IMG/VR virus record: IMGVR_UViG_3300013118_000532
Span: 1-45,786 of that record
Source of the DNA: a virus
Length of the DNA stretch: 45,786 nucleotides
Reading direction: 5' to 3' (one strand)
In this document: one piece after another, positions 15,185-23,707 of the stretch
Layout of the letters: the number at the start of each line of letters is the position of its first letter
Position numbering within the stretch: the stretch's first letter is position 1
Notes under the pieces: generated by a model
Seen by the model: only the letters and a program-made list of their open reading frames with translations
Databases searched by the model: none
Told to the model about the DNA's origin: nothing
Program-made: the position numbers and the translations under genes

Positions 15185-16238
15185 GGCCATAGTGACCGGG
15201 GCTTGCGGCTTCGTGGGGTCCCATCTGACGGAATTGCTCCTGAACAGGGACTGGGAAGTGGCGGCTGTGGACAACAAGGCTCGCGGGGCGGTCAACTGGG
15301 ATCTGGTAGAGGGCTGGCTCAAGGGGTCGCTCATCAGGGGGACCATTGGGCCATCGAACGATGAAGGTCGGGCAGGAGGGGCTACGAACCTGAGCATAGC
15401 TGCTCAAGAGTTTGAAGGCGGCAAGATACCTGATGTGGTCTTCCACCTGGCCGCGGAGTCCCATGTGGACGCATCCCTGGACGATCCTACGGGGGCGTTC
15501 CGCACGAACGCGGAAGGGACCATGATCGTGGCGCGCTGGTGCGCCCTGAACAAGGTGCCCCTGCTCTACTGCTCCACGGACGAGGTCTATGGGGACTGCC
15601 ACGATCAGGACTCGTCCGAAGAGTCCGATCCGCTGTTGCCCTCTTCCCCCTACTCGGCCGGCAAGGCAGCTGGAGAGATGGCCGTCATGGCGGCAGCTCG
15701 GTCCTTCGGTCTTCGCGCGGTGATCACCAGGGGGACCAACGCTTTCGGGCCCAGGCAGCTGGACGAGAAGCTGATCCCCATCGCCTGCAAGCTGTTGCAA
15801 GCGGGCAAGCAGGTTCCCCTCCACGGTGGGGGCCATGCGATCCGGCAATGGATTCAGGTGGAAGAGTTCGCGCTGGGAATGCTGATGGCAGCGGAGTGGA
15901 TGCTGGACGAGTGGATCCCCTCCCTTTCCGAGGGAGACAACCGGCTGCCTTTGGCCTTCAATTTGGGAGGACCAGATCGCTTCTCGGTTCGCTACTTGGT
16001 GAACGTGCTGGGAGGTTACCTGCGCAAGGCGCATGGGATCGCGGCTCCTGATCCGGCTGGCAGAGACGTGGCCGAACGACCTGGCCAGGATCGCGAATAC
16101 TGGGTCAACAGCCGGCTTGCTCGAACCTGCTTCGGCTGGCAGGCGGACAGAAAGCTGATGAACGACCTGGAGTTGGAGCGATTGCTGGCCGCCTACCCCC
16201 CAGGAGAGGTGAAACTAGCCAGCTTCGTGGAGGAATGA
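15174..16238 (+). CDS. RmlB-like NDP-glucose 4,6-dehydratase
   Basis: A 354-aa extended SDR enzyme: ACGFVGSHLTELLL Rossmann loop, HLAAESHVDASLDDP, CSTDEVYGD containing the Thr-Asp-Glu triad of 4,6-dehydratases, YSAGKAAGE with catalytic Tyr160 and Lys164, and TNAFGPRQ. These fit dTDP-glucose 4,6-dehydratase, which makes dTDP-4-keto-6-deoxyglucose. Two insertions relative to the usual enzyme (about residues 45-75 and 235-250) are visible. No nucleotidyltransferase (RmlA) is in the window, so dTDP-glucose would come from the host or another phage region. Confidence 0.85.
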   Translation: MGRRAIVTGACGFVGSHLTELLLNRDWEVAAVDNKARGAVNWDLVEGWLKGSLIRGTIGPSNDEGRAGGATNLSIAAQEFEGGKIPDVVFHLAAESHVDASLDDPTGAFRTNAEGTMIVARWCALNKVPLLYCSTDEVYGDCHDQDSSEESDPLLPSSPYSAGKAAGEMAVMAAARSFGLRAVITRGTNAFGPRQLDEKLIPIACKLLQAGKQVPLHGGGHAIRQWIQVEEFALGMLMAAEWMLDEWIPSLSEGDNRLPLAFNLGGPDRFSVRYLVNVLGGYLRKAHGIAAPDPAGRDVAERPGQDREYWVNSRLARTCFGWQADRKLMNDLELERLLAAYPPGEVKLASFVEE

Positions 16239-17645
16239 ATGGGGGTTCCCGTCGTCCTGATTTCACCTCCGAATCCCGTACTTCGGGAGCCCAGGGTGGC
16301 CCCTCCTTTGGGGCTGCTCTACCTGCTGGGATATGCGCGGGCTCAAGGGGAGGATGTCAGCGACTGGCACGTCGCGGATCTCAACATGGAGTGCTACCAG
16401 CCGGACGCTCCTGTGGGTCACTGGACTCATGATTTCAGCCTGGAGCGCTGCATGCGCGAGATCCCAGGGGGGGCCGATGTCTACGGGATCGGGTTCAGCT
16501 CGTTGCAGGTGCCGCACGCTCGGGCGATCTGTCGGGAGCTTAGAGAACGAGAACCGAAGGCAGTCCTGGTGGCTGGGGGTCCCCATCCATCTGCATTGCC
16601 GGACGAGTGTCTAAATGAGTCCGAAAGCAATGCTGACGACGGGTTCGATGTGGTGCTGCGTGGGGAGGGTGAGTCCAGATTCTTGGAGTTGATACGCGGA
16701 AGCAGAACCGGAGCATGGCCTGTCGGGGTTTGGGAAAGACCTCCACCCATGGCGATGGATCAGCTTCCTATTCCCGCAAGGGACGTGATCGACCTGTCCC
16801 GCTACGTGCGCCGGATCGATGGGATGCCTGCTACGAACATAATCACCAGCCGGGGCTGCCCCGGTCGGTGCTCGTTCTGTCAGCAAGAGTCTCTCTGGGG
16901 TCGAGGCTTGCGCCTGCACAGTCCCCAGCGCGTGCTGGAAGAGGTGGACACGATCCGGGAATGCAATGGGATCAAGAACCTGCTGTTCTTGGACGATTCG
17001 CTCACCTGCCGGAAGCCCGGAGACATGGCTGCGATAGCCCAGGGGTTGGGCCTGCGGGGCGCGCTCTGGCGAGGTTGGACCCGAGCGGATCTCTGCGTGC
17101 GTCCTGGGGACGCCCAAATGCTGCGGACCATGGAGGCCAACGGCTGCCGAGCCCTCTGCCTGGGGGTGGAAGCAGGGACCGACAAGGTGCTGCGCGCCAT
17201 GGGCAAGCGGACCACGATGGCGAAAATAGACAAGGCGATCCGAGCTGTGGTTGATGCCGGCCTGGACTGCCGGGTCTCGTTCATGGTGGGCTCTCCGCAG
17301 GAAACCTGGGAGGACGTGGAAGCTCTGGTTCGGTTCATCGAGGGGCACAGGGATCGGATCTCGGACTGGATCCTGTCCATGTTCAACCCGCTGCCCGGAT
17401 CTCCCTGCTGGGAGAATCCCGATCTGTATGGGATGGTCATCGACAGGGAGCGAGCTCGCAAGGACGGGTATCGGGGCAGCTTCGTGGTTGGGGGCGAAGA
17501 GGTGGCCGGAGGGGGCTACCATCGCTATCGCGGAGGGCCTGACCAGGAAGAGCTGGCGGCAAGGCATGCTTATGTCCAAGAAGCTCTCCTGCGGCTCTGC
17601 CCGCGGGATCGGATCGGGGTGACCATCGGGCGAAAAAATGCATAG
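16239..17645 (+). CDS. B12-binding-type radical SAM enzyme
   Basis: A 468-aa protein of the BchE/P-methylase-like class. The N-terminus (PPNPVLREPRVAPPLGLLYL, a DVYGIGFSSLQVPHA strand-helix and LVAGGPHPSALPDE) is a cobalamin-binding-like domain. The radical SAM core starts at TSRGCPGRCSFC (Cys207, Cys211, Cys214), followed by LFLDDSLTC, GCRALCLGVEAGTDKVLRAM and SFMVGSPQETWED. Such enzymes methylate unreactive carbons or rearrange substrates. Substrate unknown; in this setting sugar C-methylation or a deoxygenation is plausible, but this is inference from neighbours. Confidence 0.8.
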   Translation: MGVPVVLISPPNPVLREPRVAPPLGLLYLLGYARAQGEDVSDWHVADLNMECYQPDAPVGHWTHDFSLERCMREIPGGADVYGIGFSSLQVPHARAICRELREREPKAVLVAGGPHPSALPDECLNESESNADDGFDVVLRGEGESRFLELIRGSRTGAWPVGVWERPPPMAMDQLPIPARDVIDLSRYVRRIDGMPATNIITSRGCPGRCSFCQQESLWGRGLRLHSPQRVLEEVDTIRECNGIKNLLFLDDSLTCRKPGDMAAIAQGLGLRGALWRGWTRADLCVRPGDAQMLRTMEANGCRALCLGVEAGTDKVLRAMGKRTTMAKIDKAIRAVVDAGLDCRVSFMVGSPQETWEDVEALVRFIEGHRDRISDWILSMFNPLPGSPCWENPDLYGMVIDRERARKDGYRGSFVVGGEEVAGGGYHRYRGGPDQEELAARHAYVQEALLRLCPRDRIGVTIGRKNA

Positions 17646-20121
17646 TGAAAGGGTGTTTCTCGTCGTTGTAGATACCCTTCGGTATGCTGAGGCGGTCAAC
17701 TGGCTTTCTCTTTTGAGGCGCCCGCATCGTTGGTATGGAAACGCTTGGGCTGTCGCTCCTTTCACTCTGCCAGCCATGGCCAGCATGGTATCCGGGCTTC
17801 TTCCCGAAGAGCATCGTCTTTGGGAAAATTGGACCGCTGCGAGCGTCTGCAGAAAGCAATCCCGAGTCAAGACGACCATCGCGCATGATTTCGATGGGGA
17901 TGCCGCAGCTGTTTCGGGTGGGGGTTTCGCCATTGGTACGAACTTTGGCTATGGGCAGGGCTTTAGGAAGTGGATGGGGATCGGGCCGCAGGTCGAATTC
18001 CGCAGGTGGGCATCAACAACGAAAGATCGCTTTCTGCTCATGCATAGCTTCGAACTGCACAACTATTTCCAAGAACGAGTCGATACGTTCAACGGCAAGC
18101 CGCTGTTTTCCGAAGGGGCGGCGCACCCGACAGACATCATGGTAGCGAGACGGCAGCGGCTGAATGCGGTCGAGAAGCGCCTATGCGTTCTTCTGGACGA
18201 AAATCCAGGAGCAAGAATTTTCATTACAGCGGATCATGCTGAAGGGTTTTCGCCCAACCACTGCCTTGGGCACGGGTCGGGGCACAACCCATCTGCCGAG
18301 CTGCTGCACATCCCTTTGATCGAATTTGGCCCCCACCTGAAGAAAATCAAGATCGATACGCGACTGGTGCCCCAGCACCGCTTGCGTCAGCTTCTGACCA
18401 CTGGCAACGTGGATCAAAGCCCGGTGACCGTCAGATGGCCGTGGGGAAGACGTGGCGAACGTTCCGAGATGGCGATTTTCCATTTGTGCGATACCGGAAT
18501 CGCAGTGGAGTGGTCAGCAGGAGGAAAGATGAAGTCCAAATGGTGGGAAGCAGATACGAGACGATACATCAGGAGAAACCACCCGAATGCAACAGCTATG
18601 GGTGGCGTCATGCAGCAAAACAAAGATGTGGTGAGCCCAGCGTGGCGCACCTATCTGGACGCTGCCTTCTCCGATGCGCGTCCTGATGGGTTTCTCATGG
18701 AGTTCGGGGTTCACAAAGGTCGGTCCATTCGATGGCTGTCCGAACGCGCCCCGGCTGGGGGGCTGGTTCATGGCTTCGATTCATTCAGGGGCCTTCCAGA
18801 AGACTGGGAAGATCAGAATTCAGGCGGGACTGTCAGAGCCGGTCAGTTCAATTTGGACGGCAAGCCGCCCGAGGTGCCAGAGAACGTCAAGTTGCATGTG
18901 GGTCTGTTCGAAGAATCAGTGGACGCCTTTCTTCTCAATCATCCTGGACCCGTCAGGTTCGCTCACATCGATTGCGACCTGTATTCGTCCACGATGGACG
19001 TGTTGACCGCCTTGGGGGATGCGAACAGGATCGTTTCCGGGACCGTGCTGGCTTTCGATGAGTTCTGGAACTTCTCGGCCTGGCGCAAGCATGAATGGCT
19101 GGCGTTCACCGAATGCGCGGAGCGCTACGGCTGGCGCTGGCATGTGACTCGTTACCTGAAGCACGGATATCAAGCTGCCGTCCGAATCGAGGAGGTGGTT
19201 CCTCGTGCGGTTGTCATCGATGAGGAGCGCGGCATGGCTACGGAAGACAGAATACGCCTTCTGAAAGAAGAGATCGCCATCTGGTCGGAGGACCAGTTCA
19301 AGGGGGATGCGCAGGTGCGCCGGAAAGCTCACCAGGATCGATGGGAGCGCCTGCATCGAGATTTGAAGATGGAACGCGGATCGCTGAAGCTGCCCCCAGG
19401 CCCGATCTGCGTGGTGGGTTGCGGGCATGGCTGGGTGGAGCTGGAAGTCGCGGAGGACTACCAGGACCGAACCGTGATCGCTACGGACCTGTTCATCCCG
19501 GATCGCGAGCCCCCGGAGTGGGGGGCCGTCAAGATCGGGTCCGCTGACAGGGTTCGATACTGCCCCGGAATCGATGCCCAGCGCCATCTGCCGTTCGTCC
19601 AGCCTCCCGGCTATGCCCTGATCGTAGCGGTTTCCGTGCTTCATCATTTCCCAGACCTGGAAGCAGCTGCGGACACCTTCCTGCGCTCTTTGGCCCCTGG
19701 GGGCCTTGTCCTGGTCCAGGAGTACGCAGGGGGCAACCGCCTGTGTGCGGACGAGCGCCGATATCGGGTTGCGGAACGGATCTGGCAGGCCCTTCCAAAG
19801 AGCTACCGGCTGCGAGACGATGGGACCGAACAAGAGCGAATCTTCAAGCCCGACCCCGATCGGGTGGGCTGCGGCTTCGAATCCATCCGATCCCAGGACG
19901 TGCGACCCGTGTTCTCCGGGGCCTTCGAAGTGGTGGCCGAGCATAGCGCCAGGCCGATCTCCGGTTACCGCGCCATCGTCTGGGGCGAGCATGGAACCCG
20001 CAGGCTGGACCCCGGCGTGGATCGAATGCTTGACGCCTTCGAGGCGATCATGATGGAGGAAGGATGGCTCTCAGGAGAGGACTGGACCGCGTTGCTGCGC
20101 AAGCCCGGCGCTGGCGACTGA
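17638..20121 (+). CDS. Three-domain fusion: sulfatase-like hydrolase, TylF-type methyltransferase, class I methyltransferase
   Basis: An 827-aa protein with three enzyme domains. Residues 1-290 are alkaline-phosphatase/sulfatase-like: VVVDTLR metal site, APFTLPAMASMVSGLLP with a Thr where sulfatases have Cys or Ser, and ITADHAEGFS with HGSGH. Residues about 328-520 are TylF/macrocin O-methyltransferase-like: MEFGVHKGRSIRWL, GFDSFRGLPEDW, HIDCDLYSSTMDVL, FDEFWN. Residues about 585-827 are a class I methyltransferase: ICVVGCGHGWVELE, VSVLHHFPDLEAA, LAPGGLVLVQE. In-frame ATGs with good ribosome sites stand before the second (18529) and third (19234) domains. The first domain has lower GC (31 of 60 at 18001-18060), suggesting a separate origin. 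TylF enzymes methylate sugar hydroxyls; the natural substrate here is unknown. Confidence 0.8.
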   Translation: MHSERVFLVVVDTLRYAEAVNWLSLLRRPHRWYGNAWAVAPFTLPAMASMVSGLLPEEHRLWENWTAASVCRKQSRVKTTIAHDFDGDAAAVSGGGFAIGTNFGYGQGFRKWMGIGPQVEFRRWASTTKDRFLLMHSFELHNYFQERVDTFNGKPLFSEGAAHPTDIMVARRQRLNAVEKRLCVLLDENPGARIFITADHAEGFSPNHCLGHGSGHNPSAELLHIPLIEFGPHLKKIKIDTRLVPQHRLRQLLTTGNVDQSPVTVRWPWGRRGERSEMAIFHLCDTGIAVEWSAGGKMKSKWWEADTRRYIRRNHPNATAMGGVMQQNKDVVSPAWRTYLDAAFSDARPDGFLMEFGVHKGRSIRWLSERAPAGGLVHGFDSFRGLPEDWEDQNSGGTVRAGQFNLDGKPPEVPENVKLHVGLFEESVDAFLLNHPGPVRFAHIDCDLYSSTMDVLTALGDANRIVSGTVLAFDEFWNFSAWRKHEWLAFTECAERYGWRWHVTRYLKHGYQAAVRIEEVVPRAVVIDEERGMATEDRIRLLKEEIAIWSEDQFKGDAQVRRKAHQDRWERLHRDLKMERGSLKLPPGPICVVGCGHGWVELEVAEDYQDRTVIATDLFIPDREPPEWGAVKIGSADRVRYCPGIDAQRHLPFVQPPGYALIVAVSVLHHFPDLEAAADTFLRSLAPGGLVLVQEYAGGNRLCADERRYRVAERIWQALPKSYRLRDDGTEQERIFKPDPDRVGCGFESIRSQDVRPVFSGAFEVVAEHSARPISGYRAIVWGEHGTRRLDPGVDRMLDAFEAIMMEEGWLSGEDWTALLRKPGAGD
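18519..18531 (+). promoter_or_regulatory. Internal ribosome binding site and in-frame ATG before the TylF-like domain
   Basis: A perfect AGGAGG (18519-18524) lies four bases before ATG 18529, which is in frame with the 17638 gene (codon 298). Initiation here would yield a 530-aa two-domain methyltransferase without the hydrolase domain. The start coincides with the inter-domain boundary. Confidence 0.5.
19222..19236 (+). promoter_or_regulatory. Internal ribosome binding site and in-frame ATG before the third domain
   Basis: GAGGAG (19222-19227) lies six bases before ATG 19234, in frame with the 17638 gene (codon 533). A product from here would be 295 aa and contain only the C-terminal methyltransferase, with a helical lead-in (MATEDRIRLLKEEIAIW). 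Confidence 0.4.
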
Positions 20122-20474
20122 ACGGGACCACGTACCCATCCGATCGGGCTCCTGAAGGAGCTGAACGGTTGCGCGAACGTCTACCCAGGGTTCGGGAGCT
20201 GCTGGCCGGCTTGCTGGTTCCCTGGAGCGCTCAGCTGTTGAACCCCAAGAAGGGAGACGTGCTGGTGGTTCGGGGTCAGATCCGATCTGTGCGCTTGGCC
20301 GATCTTCAGCGCCGATGGCGGTCCGCTGGGGGCTCCACGATCGTGCTGTTGCCCCGCAGCTGCCGGGTCCACATGGAACCCCGCGCGGCGTTTCGCGAGG
20401 ACAAGGGGTATGAAGGGGAGGAGAGCGGCAGTCGTCTTTTCTCCGGGCTGCCCGAGGAGGGTTGCCGCAGATGA
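20064..20474 (+). CDS. Hypothetical protein in the glycan island (up to 136 aa)
   Basis: The reading frame begins at ATG 20064 inside the end of the preceding gene (58-base overlap, GGAGGA close upstream). A shorter version from TTG 20169 (101 aa), preceded by GAAGGAG, is also plausible. The C-terminal half has a strand-rich pattern (KKGDVLVVRGQIRSVRLADL, then GGSTIVLLPRSCRVHM) and a tail rich in charged residues. I recognise no family. Its stop overlaps the start of the next methyltransferase gene. Confidence 0.55.
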   Translation: MALRRGLDRVAAQARRWRLNGTTYPSDRAPEGAERLRERLPRVRELLAGLLVPWSAQLLNPKKGDVLVVRGQIRSVRLADLQRRWRSAGGSTIVLLPRSCRVHMEPRAAFREDKGYEGEESGSRLFSGLPEEGCRR

Positions 20475-21247
20475 CCCAGGAAGCTCTGGTCAGCCTCGCG
20501 AAGGTCTATCATCTGGACATGGGCAAGCGGTCCGCGGATCTGGGGCTCTGGGCTTCCTTGATTGCGGACGAAGCCGAGTGCTTGGGGCGGCCGATCTACG
20601 TGGTGGAAGTGGGCTGCGGGGACGGGCGAGTTCCTGATGGGCTGATGGTTCGGGCTCTGAACGAACATGTCGTTCGCTGGGTCGGCATTGACAGTGACCC
20701 AGAGATGGTCAGAGCGTTTCGCAAGCGTTGCGGTTCGTGGTGTCATGCGATTGAGGGGAATGCCACCAACAGGCACGCTTGGCTTGAAATGCGTAAGCAC
20801 ATCATGGGTTTGGCAGATGTGGTTTTGATTCCATACGCCACACTGTTCCTAGTTCCTCATGTCGATCAAGGTCGGCTTTTGCGCATGGCCGCGCTTGCTT
20901 GCCGACCTGGAGGCTTGATCGCCGCAGAGGTATTCGAGCCCCGATGGACCGAGACTGGAATCCGTGAGGCCGAAGCTCCGTGCGGCCCCAAGCACAACGG
21001 GCAGACCATGGTTCGGCACACTGTTTATCGCGTGGATGGGGACGCCAGGACGACCAGAGCGACCCGCAGGTATGGAATTGTCCGGGGTGAATGTCAGTAT
21101 CGGGTGGAAGAGATCATCTACTGGCAGCAGTTGGCAGATCTGCGCTTGATGGCGATGCGGGTCGGCTTGAACGCGGTACGGACGATCTGCAGCGAACAGA
21201 ATTCGCTGGTCCCCGAAGGGTACGATCTGCTGCTGGGGCGAGCATGA
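20471..21247 (+). CDS. Class I SAM-dependent methyltransferase
   Basis: A 258-aa protein starting at ATG 20471, ten bases after GAGGAGG and overlapping the previous stop. Motif I is VVEVGCGDGRVPDGL, motif II the WVGIDSDPEMVRAF acidic strand, and the post-motif segment MAALACRPGGLIAAEVFEP is typical of small-molecule methyltransferases. The middle (20700-21200) has lower GC than its neighbours. Target unknown; a sugar hydroxyl or carboxyl is likely from context. Confidence 0.75.
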   Translation: MTQEALVSLAKVYHLDMGKRSADLGLWASLIADEAECLGRPIYVVEVGCGDGRVPDGLMVRALNEHVVRWVGIDSDPEMVRAFRKRCGSWCHAIEGNATNRHAWLEMRKHIMGLADVVLIPYATLFLVPHVDQGRLLRMAALACRPGGLIAAEVFEPRWTETGIREAEAPCGPKHNGQTMVRHTVYRVDGDARTTRATRRYGIVRGECQYRVEEIIYWQQLADLRLMAMRVGLNAVRTICSEQNSLVPEGYDLLLGRA

Positions 21248-22242
21248 AGGCGCTGTTCATCTGTTCGTTGCCGTTCCATCGGTGGATCATGGGTCCGCTG
21301 ACAGCGGAACTGTGGCGCCGAGGTCATACGGTGCGATGGTTCACCCATTGGCCCAAGGATCACCACGACTGGCTGCATCGGTCCGCATGGGCGATCTCCA
21401 GCTTGAGGGGGGTCGCTGATACCTGCCAGCCCGATCTGGTGGTGGCAGCCGAATACCCCTATGGGGTCATCCGACGAGCTTGCCGAGCCCCGGTCCTGGC
21501 GCTGCGCCACAGCTTGGCCAGCCGTCGGAACACATGGGCTCCCGAGCAGGCGCAGGCCGACTGGATCTGCACCTGGTCCGTCTGGGACGGCGGGGTGTTC
21601 GCTACGCGGGGGTTCGGCCCTCGAAAGCGGTTCCTGCAAGCTGGCTGCCCTTGGGTGGACCCCCTGTTGGAGCCGTACCCCGAACCAGGCCCGCAAGCCC
21701 CGGTCCTGTGGGCTCCCAGCCTGAACAAGGATCTGGCCTGTCGAGACCAGGTAACCGCGGAGCTTCGCCAAGTGGTGGCAGCCGGAGTTCCGGTGACCGT
21801 CCGGCCTCATGCGGCCACCCTTTGGCGCGAGCCCGAGTGGGTGCGATCCCTGCAGGGCGCGGGGTTCCAGGTTGCAGTCTCGTCCGAGATGGACGGTCCT
21901 TGGGGCGCGCTGAACCAGGCTGCCGCGCTGGTGACCGATGTATCGGGGATCGGGTTGCTCGCGCTTCATGCCAGAGATGGCCGATTGCCGGTCATTCAGG
22001 TGGACCCTGCCATGGGGGCCCGTCATAGGTGGTACGACCCCAATGGGCCCGAATGGACCTTCCGGGATGAAATGGGCCCCCGTTTGGCTCTTGGTGAAGG
22101 GCTGGCTGGCGTGGCGATAGAGACGGTGCGACAGCAATCGGATCCATATCTGGAATGGCGCCGCACGGTAGCTCGGTGCATGGTTGAGGAGGGCAGAGCA
22201 TGTCCAAGACTCGTAGAGATGTTGGAGAGCGAACTGGCGTAG
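21244..22242 (+). CDS. GT-B-type transferase resembling CDP-glycerol glycerophosphotransferases
   Basis: A 332-aa protein from ATG 21244 (four-base overlap with the upstream stop). The N-terminal lobe starts MKALFICSLPFHRWIMGPL and LVVAAEYPYGVI. The C-terminal lobe has VLWAPSLNKD, VTVRPHAATLW and LVTDVSGIGLLALHARD, the arrangement seen in the TagF/TagB CDP-glycerol transferase family and related GT-B enzymes (RPH plus TDVSS-like motifs). The acidic-helix membrane-binding region of TagF is not evident. It may transfer a glycosyl or glycerol-phosphate unit; the family assignment is moderate. Confidence 0.65.
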   Translation: MKALFICSLPFHRWIMGPLTAELWRRGHTVRWFTHWPKDHHDWLHRSAWAISSLRGVADTCQPDLVVAAEYPYGVIRRACRAPVLALRHSLASRRNTWAPEQAQADWICTWSVWDGGVFATRGFGPRKRFLQAGCPWVDPLLEPYPEPGPQAPVLWAPSLNKDLACRDQVTAELRQVVAAGVPVTVRPHAATLWREPEWVRSLQGAGFQVAVSSEMDGPWGALNQAAALVTDVSGIGLLALHARDGRLPVIQVDPAMGARHRWYDPNGPEWTFRDEMGPRLALGEGLAGVAIETVRQQSDPYLEWRRTVARCMVEEGRACPRLVEMLESELA

Positions 22243-23081
22243 ATTCCGCAACTTGGTGGGACGAGCGAGCACAAGGGTATGACTGGCTGAAGTGGGTACA
22301 CAACCCGAACTTGTTGAGGTGGTGCTCTTCGGTTCTTCGGGGGGTCGCTACGCGCCTGCATGCTGAATCCAACAAGCGGCCAGACACGGTGGAAGTGGGT
22401 TGCGGGACCGGAGCCTTGACGGAATATCTGGCCACCATGCTGCTTCGCGATGGATGCTTGGGATCCCTGATCGCCTATGACGTATCTCCGGCCATGCTGA
22501 AGAGGTGTCGCGAGCGTCTGTGGTGGGGTTCAACAGCGCAGCTGCCGGTGCAGCTGATCGAGGGAGATGATCTTATTCCCCCTGATGAAGCGAAGACCGC
22601 CGATCTGATCGTCTCCCGGATGGTCCTGCACCATGCCCCCGACGGCTTGAAGAGCGCGATCCGCAGGTGGGTGGGCAGGTTGAACCGGCCTGGGGCCGTA
22701 GTGGTCTGCGAGGGCCCCCCGGTCGTATCTGATCCGGGTCATCCGGCCTGGCGGCTCTATCAGCTCGCCATGGAGATCAAGGAACCCGGCAGGCTCATCT
22801 TCAGCGCTGCGGAAGTAGCGGAAGCCATGTTCGCCGCGGGGTGCTCGGAGGTGGTGATCCACGAACGGTTCAGCGAAGGGAACTCCCTTCGGGGCTGGCT
22901 GGACAATGGGTCTGCCGGACTGAAGCCCCACCAGCGAGCGGAGATCGAGCGCATGCACTGGGAGGGGCATGACAGCGCAAGGTGCCGAGAGGCGTACCAG
23001 ATGGAAAAGACCGACGACGGAGACCTGTTAATGCGCTGGCGCCATTGCGTAGTCGTCGGGTTCGTGCGGGGTGAGCGATGA
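22200..23081 (+). CDS. Class I SAM-dependent methyltransferase (UbiE-like)
   Basis: A 293-aa protein. ATG 22200 lies seven bases after GAGGAGG, which places the start inside the end of the previous gene (43-base overlap). The start WWDERAQGYDWLKWV is typical of UbiE/COQ5-like methyltransferases. Motif I is TVEVGCGTGALTEYL, then IAYDVSPAMLKRC, LIVSRMVLHHAPDGL and LNRPGAVVVCEGPP. The C-terminus has an EAMFAAGCSEVVIHERFS strand-helix. One of five methyltransferase domains in the island; substrate unknown. Confidence 0.78.
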   Translation: MSKTRRDVGERTGVDSATWWDERAQGYDWLKWVHNPNLLRWCSSVLRGVATRLHAESNKRPDTVEVGCGTGALTEYLATMLLRDGCLGSLIAYDVSPAMLKRCRERLWWGSTAQLPVQLIEGDDLIPPDEAKTADLIVSRMVLHHAPDGLKSAIRRWVGRLNRPGAVVVCEGPPVVSDPGHPAWRLYQLAMEIKEPGRLIFSAAEVAEAMFAAGCSEVVIHERFSEGNSLRGWLDNGSAGLKPHQRAEIERMHWEGHDSARCREAYQMEKTDDGDLLMRWRHCVVVGFVRGER

Positions 23082-23707
23082 TCTGCGGAACCGTGCTTTG
23101 CTTGGGCGACTCCCTGACGGACGGGGCTCGGGCTCCTTCCGGGCTGGGCTACCCCGAGGTCTTGGTAGACCTGCTGAACGAACGTAGCCATGCTACCCAA
23201 TGGGCCTGTCTGAATCGCGGGATCAGCGGGCAGGTCACCTGGGAGATCCTGCGAAGGACACCAGGAGCGGTGCGCGAGCTGGCAGGGCTGTTCGGGGCGA
23301 AGGCTTGCGTAATCCTGACAGGCACGAATGACAGCAAAGGGGGCGGCGATGGGGAGAAGGGGCTGGTCCGTTGGGAGAAGCTCTATCGGCAGATCGTCCA
23401 CTGGCCTCTGCGGTATGGAATCCCCACCTGGCTCTGCACGTTCCCGGCGGTGAGTCGCGAAATGCCCGAGTTCACGGAAGCGTCCGAGGCCTGGCTGTCC
23501 GCTGCGTCTATGGCGGTGCGAAAGGTGCGAAACGATTTCGACGGAACAGCCGGCCCTGACGGTCGACCTGTCGGGGTGGGACTCGTGGAACTGAACGGAG
23601 TGATCGGGCTGAAGAATCTTGTGGATGGGGTCCACCTGACAGCGACCGGCTACGAGCTGCTTGCTTGCGCCGTCGCCAGAGAGATGATCCCATGGACGAA
23701 GCCATGA
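23078..23707 (+). CDS. SGNH/GDSL-family hydrolase or acyltransferase
   Basis: A 209-aa protein with the four SGNH blocks: CLGDSLTDG (Ser12), NRGISGQVTWE (Gly), ILTGTNDSKGG (Asn) and DGVHLTATGYELLA (Asp183, His186). The start overlaps the preceding stop by four bases. There is no signal peptide, so it acts in the host cytoplasm or is packaged. Members remove or transfer acyl groups on glycans, which suits acetylation editing of the putative glycan. Confidence 0.85.
   Translation: MICGTVLCLGDSLTDGARAPSGLGYPEVLVDLLNERSHATQWACLNRGISGQVTWEILRRTPGAVRELAGLFGAKACVILTGTNDSKGGGDGEKGLVRWEKLYRQIVHWPLRYGIPTWLCTFPAVSREMPEFTEASEAWLSAASMAVRKVRNDFDGTAGPDGRPVGVGLVELNGVIGLKNLVDGVHLTATGYELLACAVAREMIPWTKP

Noticed and set aside
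17638-20121. Frameshift or sequencing error joining three separate genes
   Set aside because: The frame is open across both junctions with plausible linkers and no stop codon; a single-base error would need to occur twice. Internal starts explain the ribosome sites equally well.
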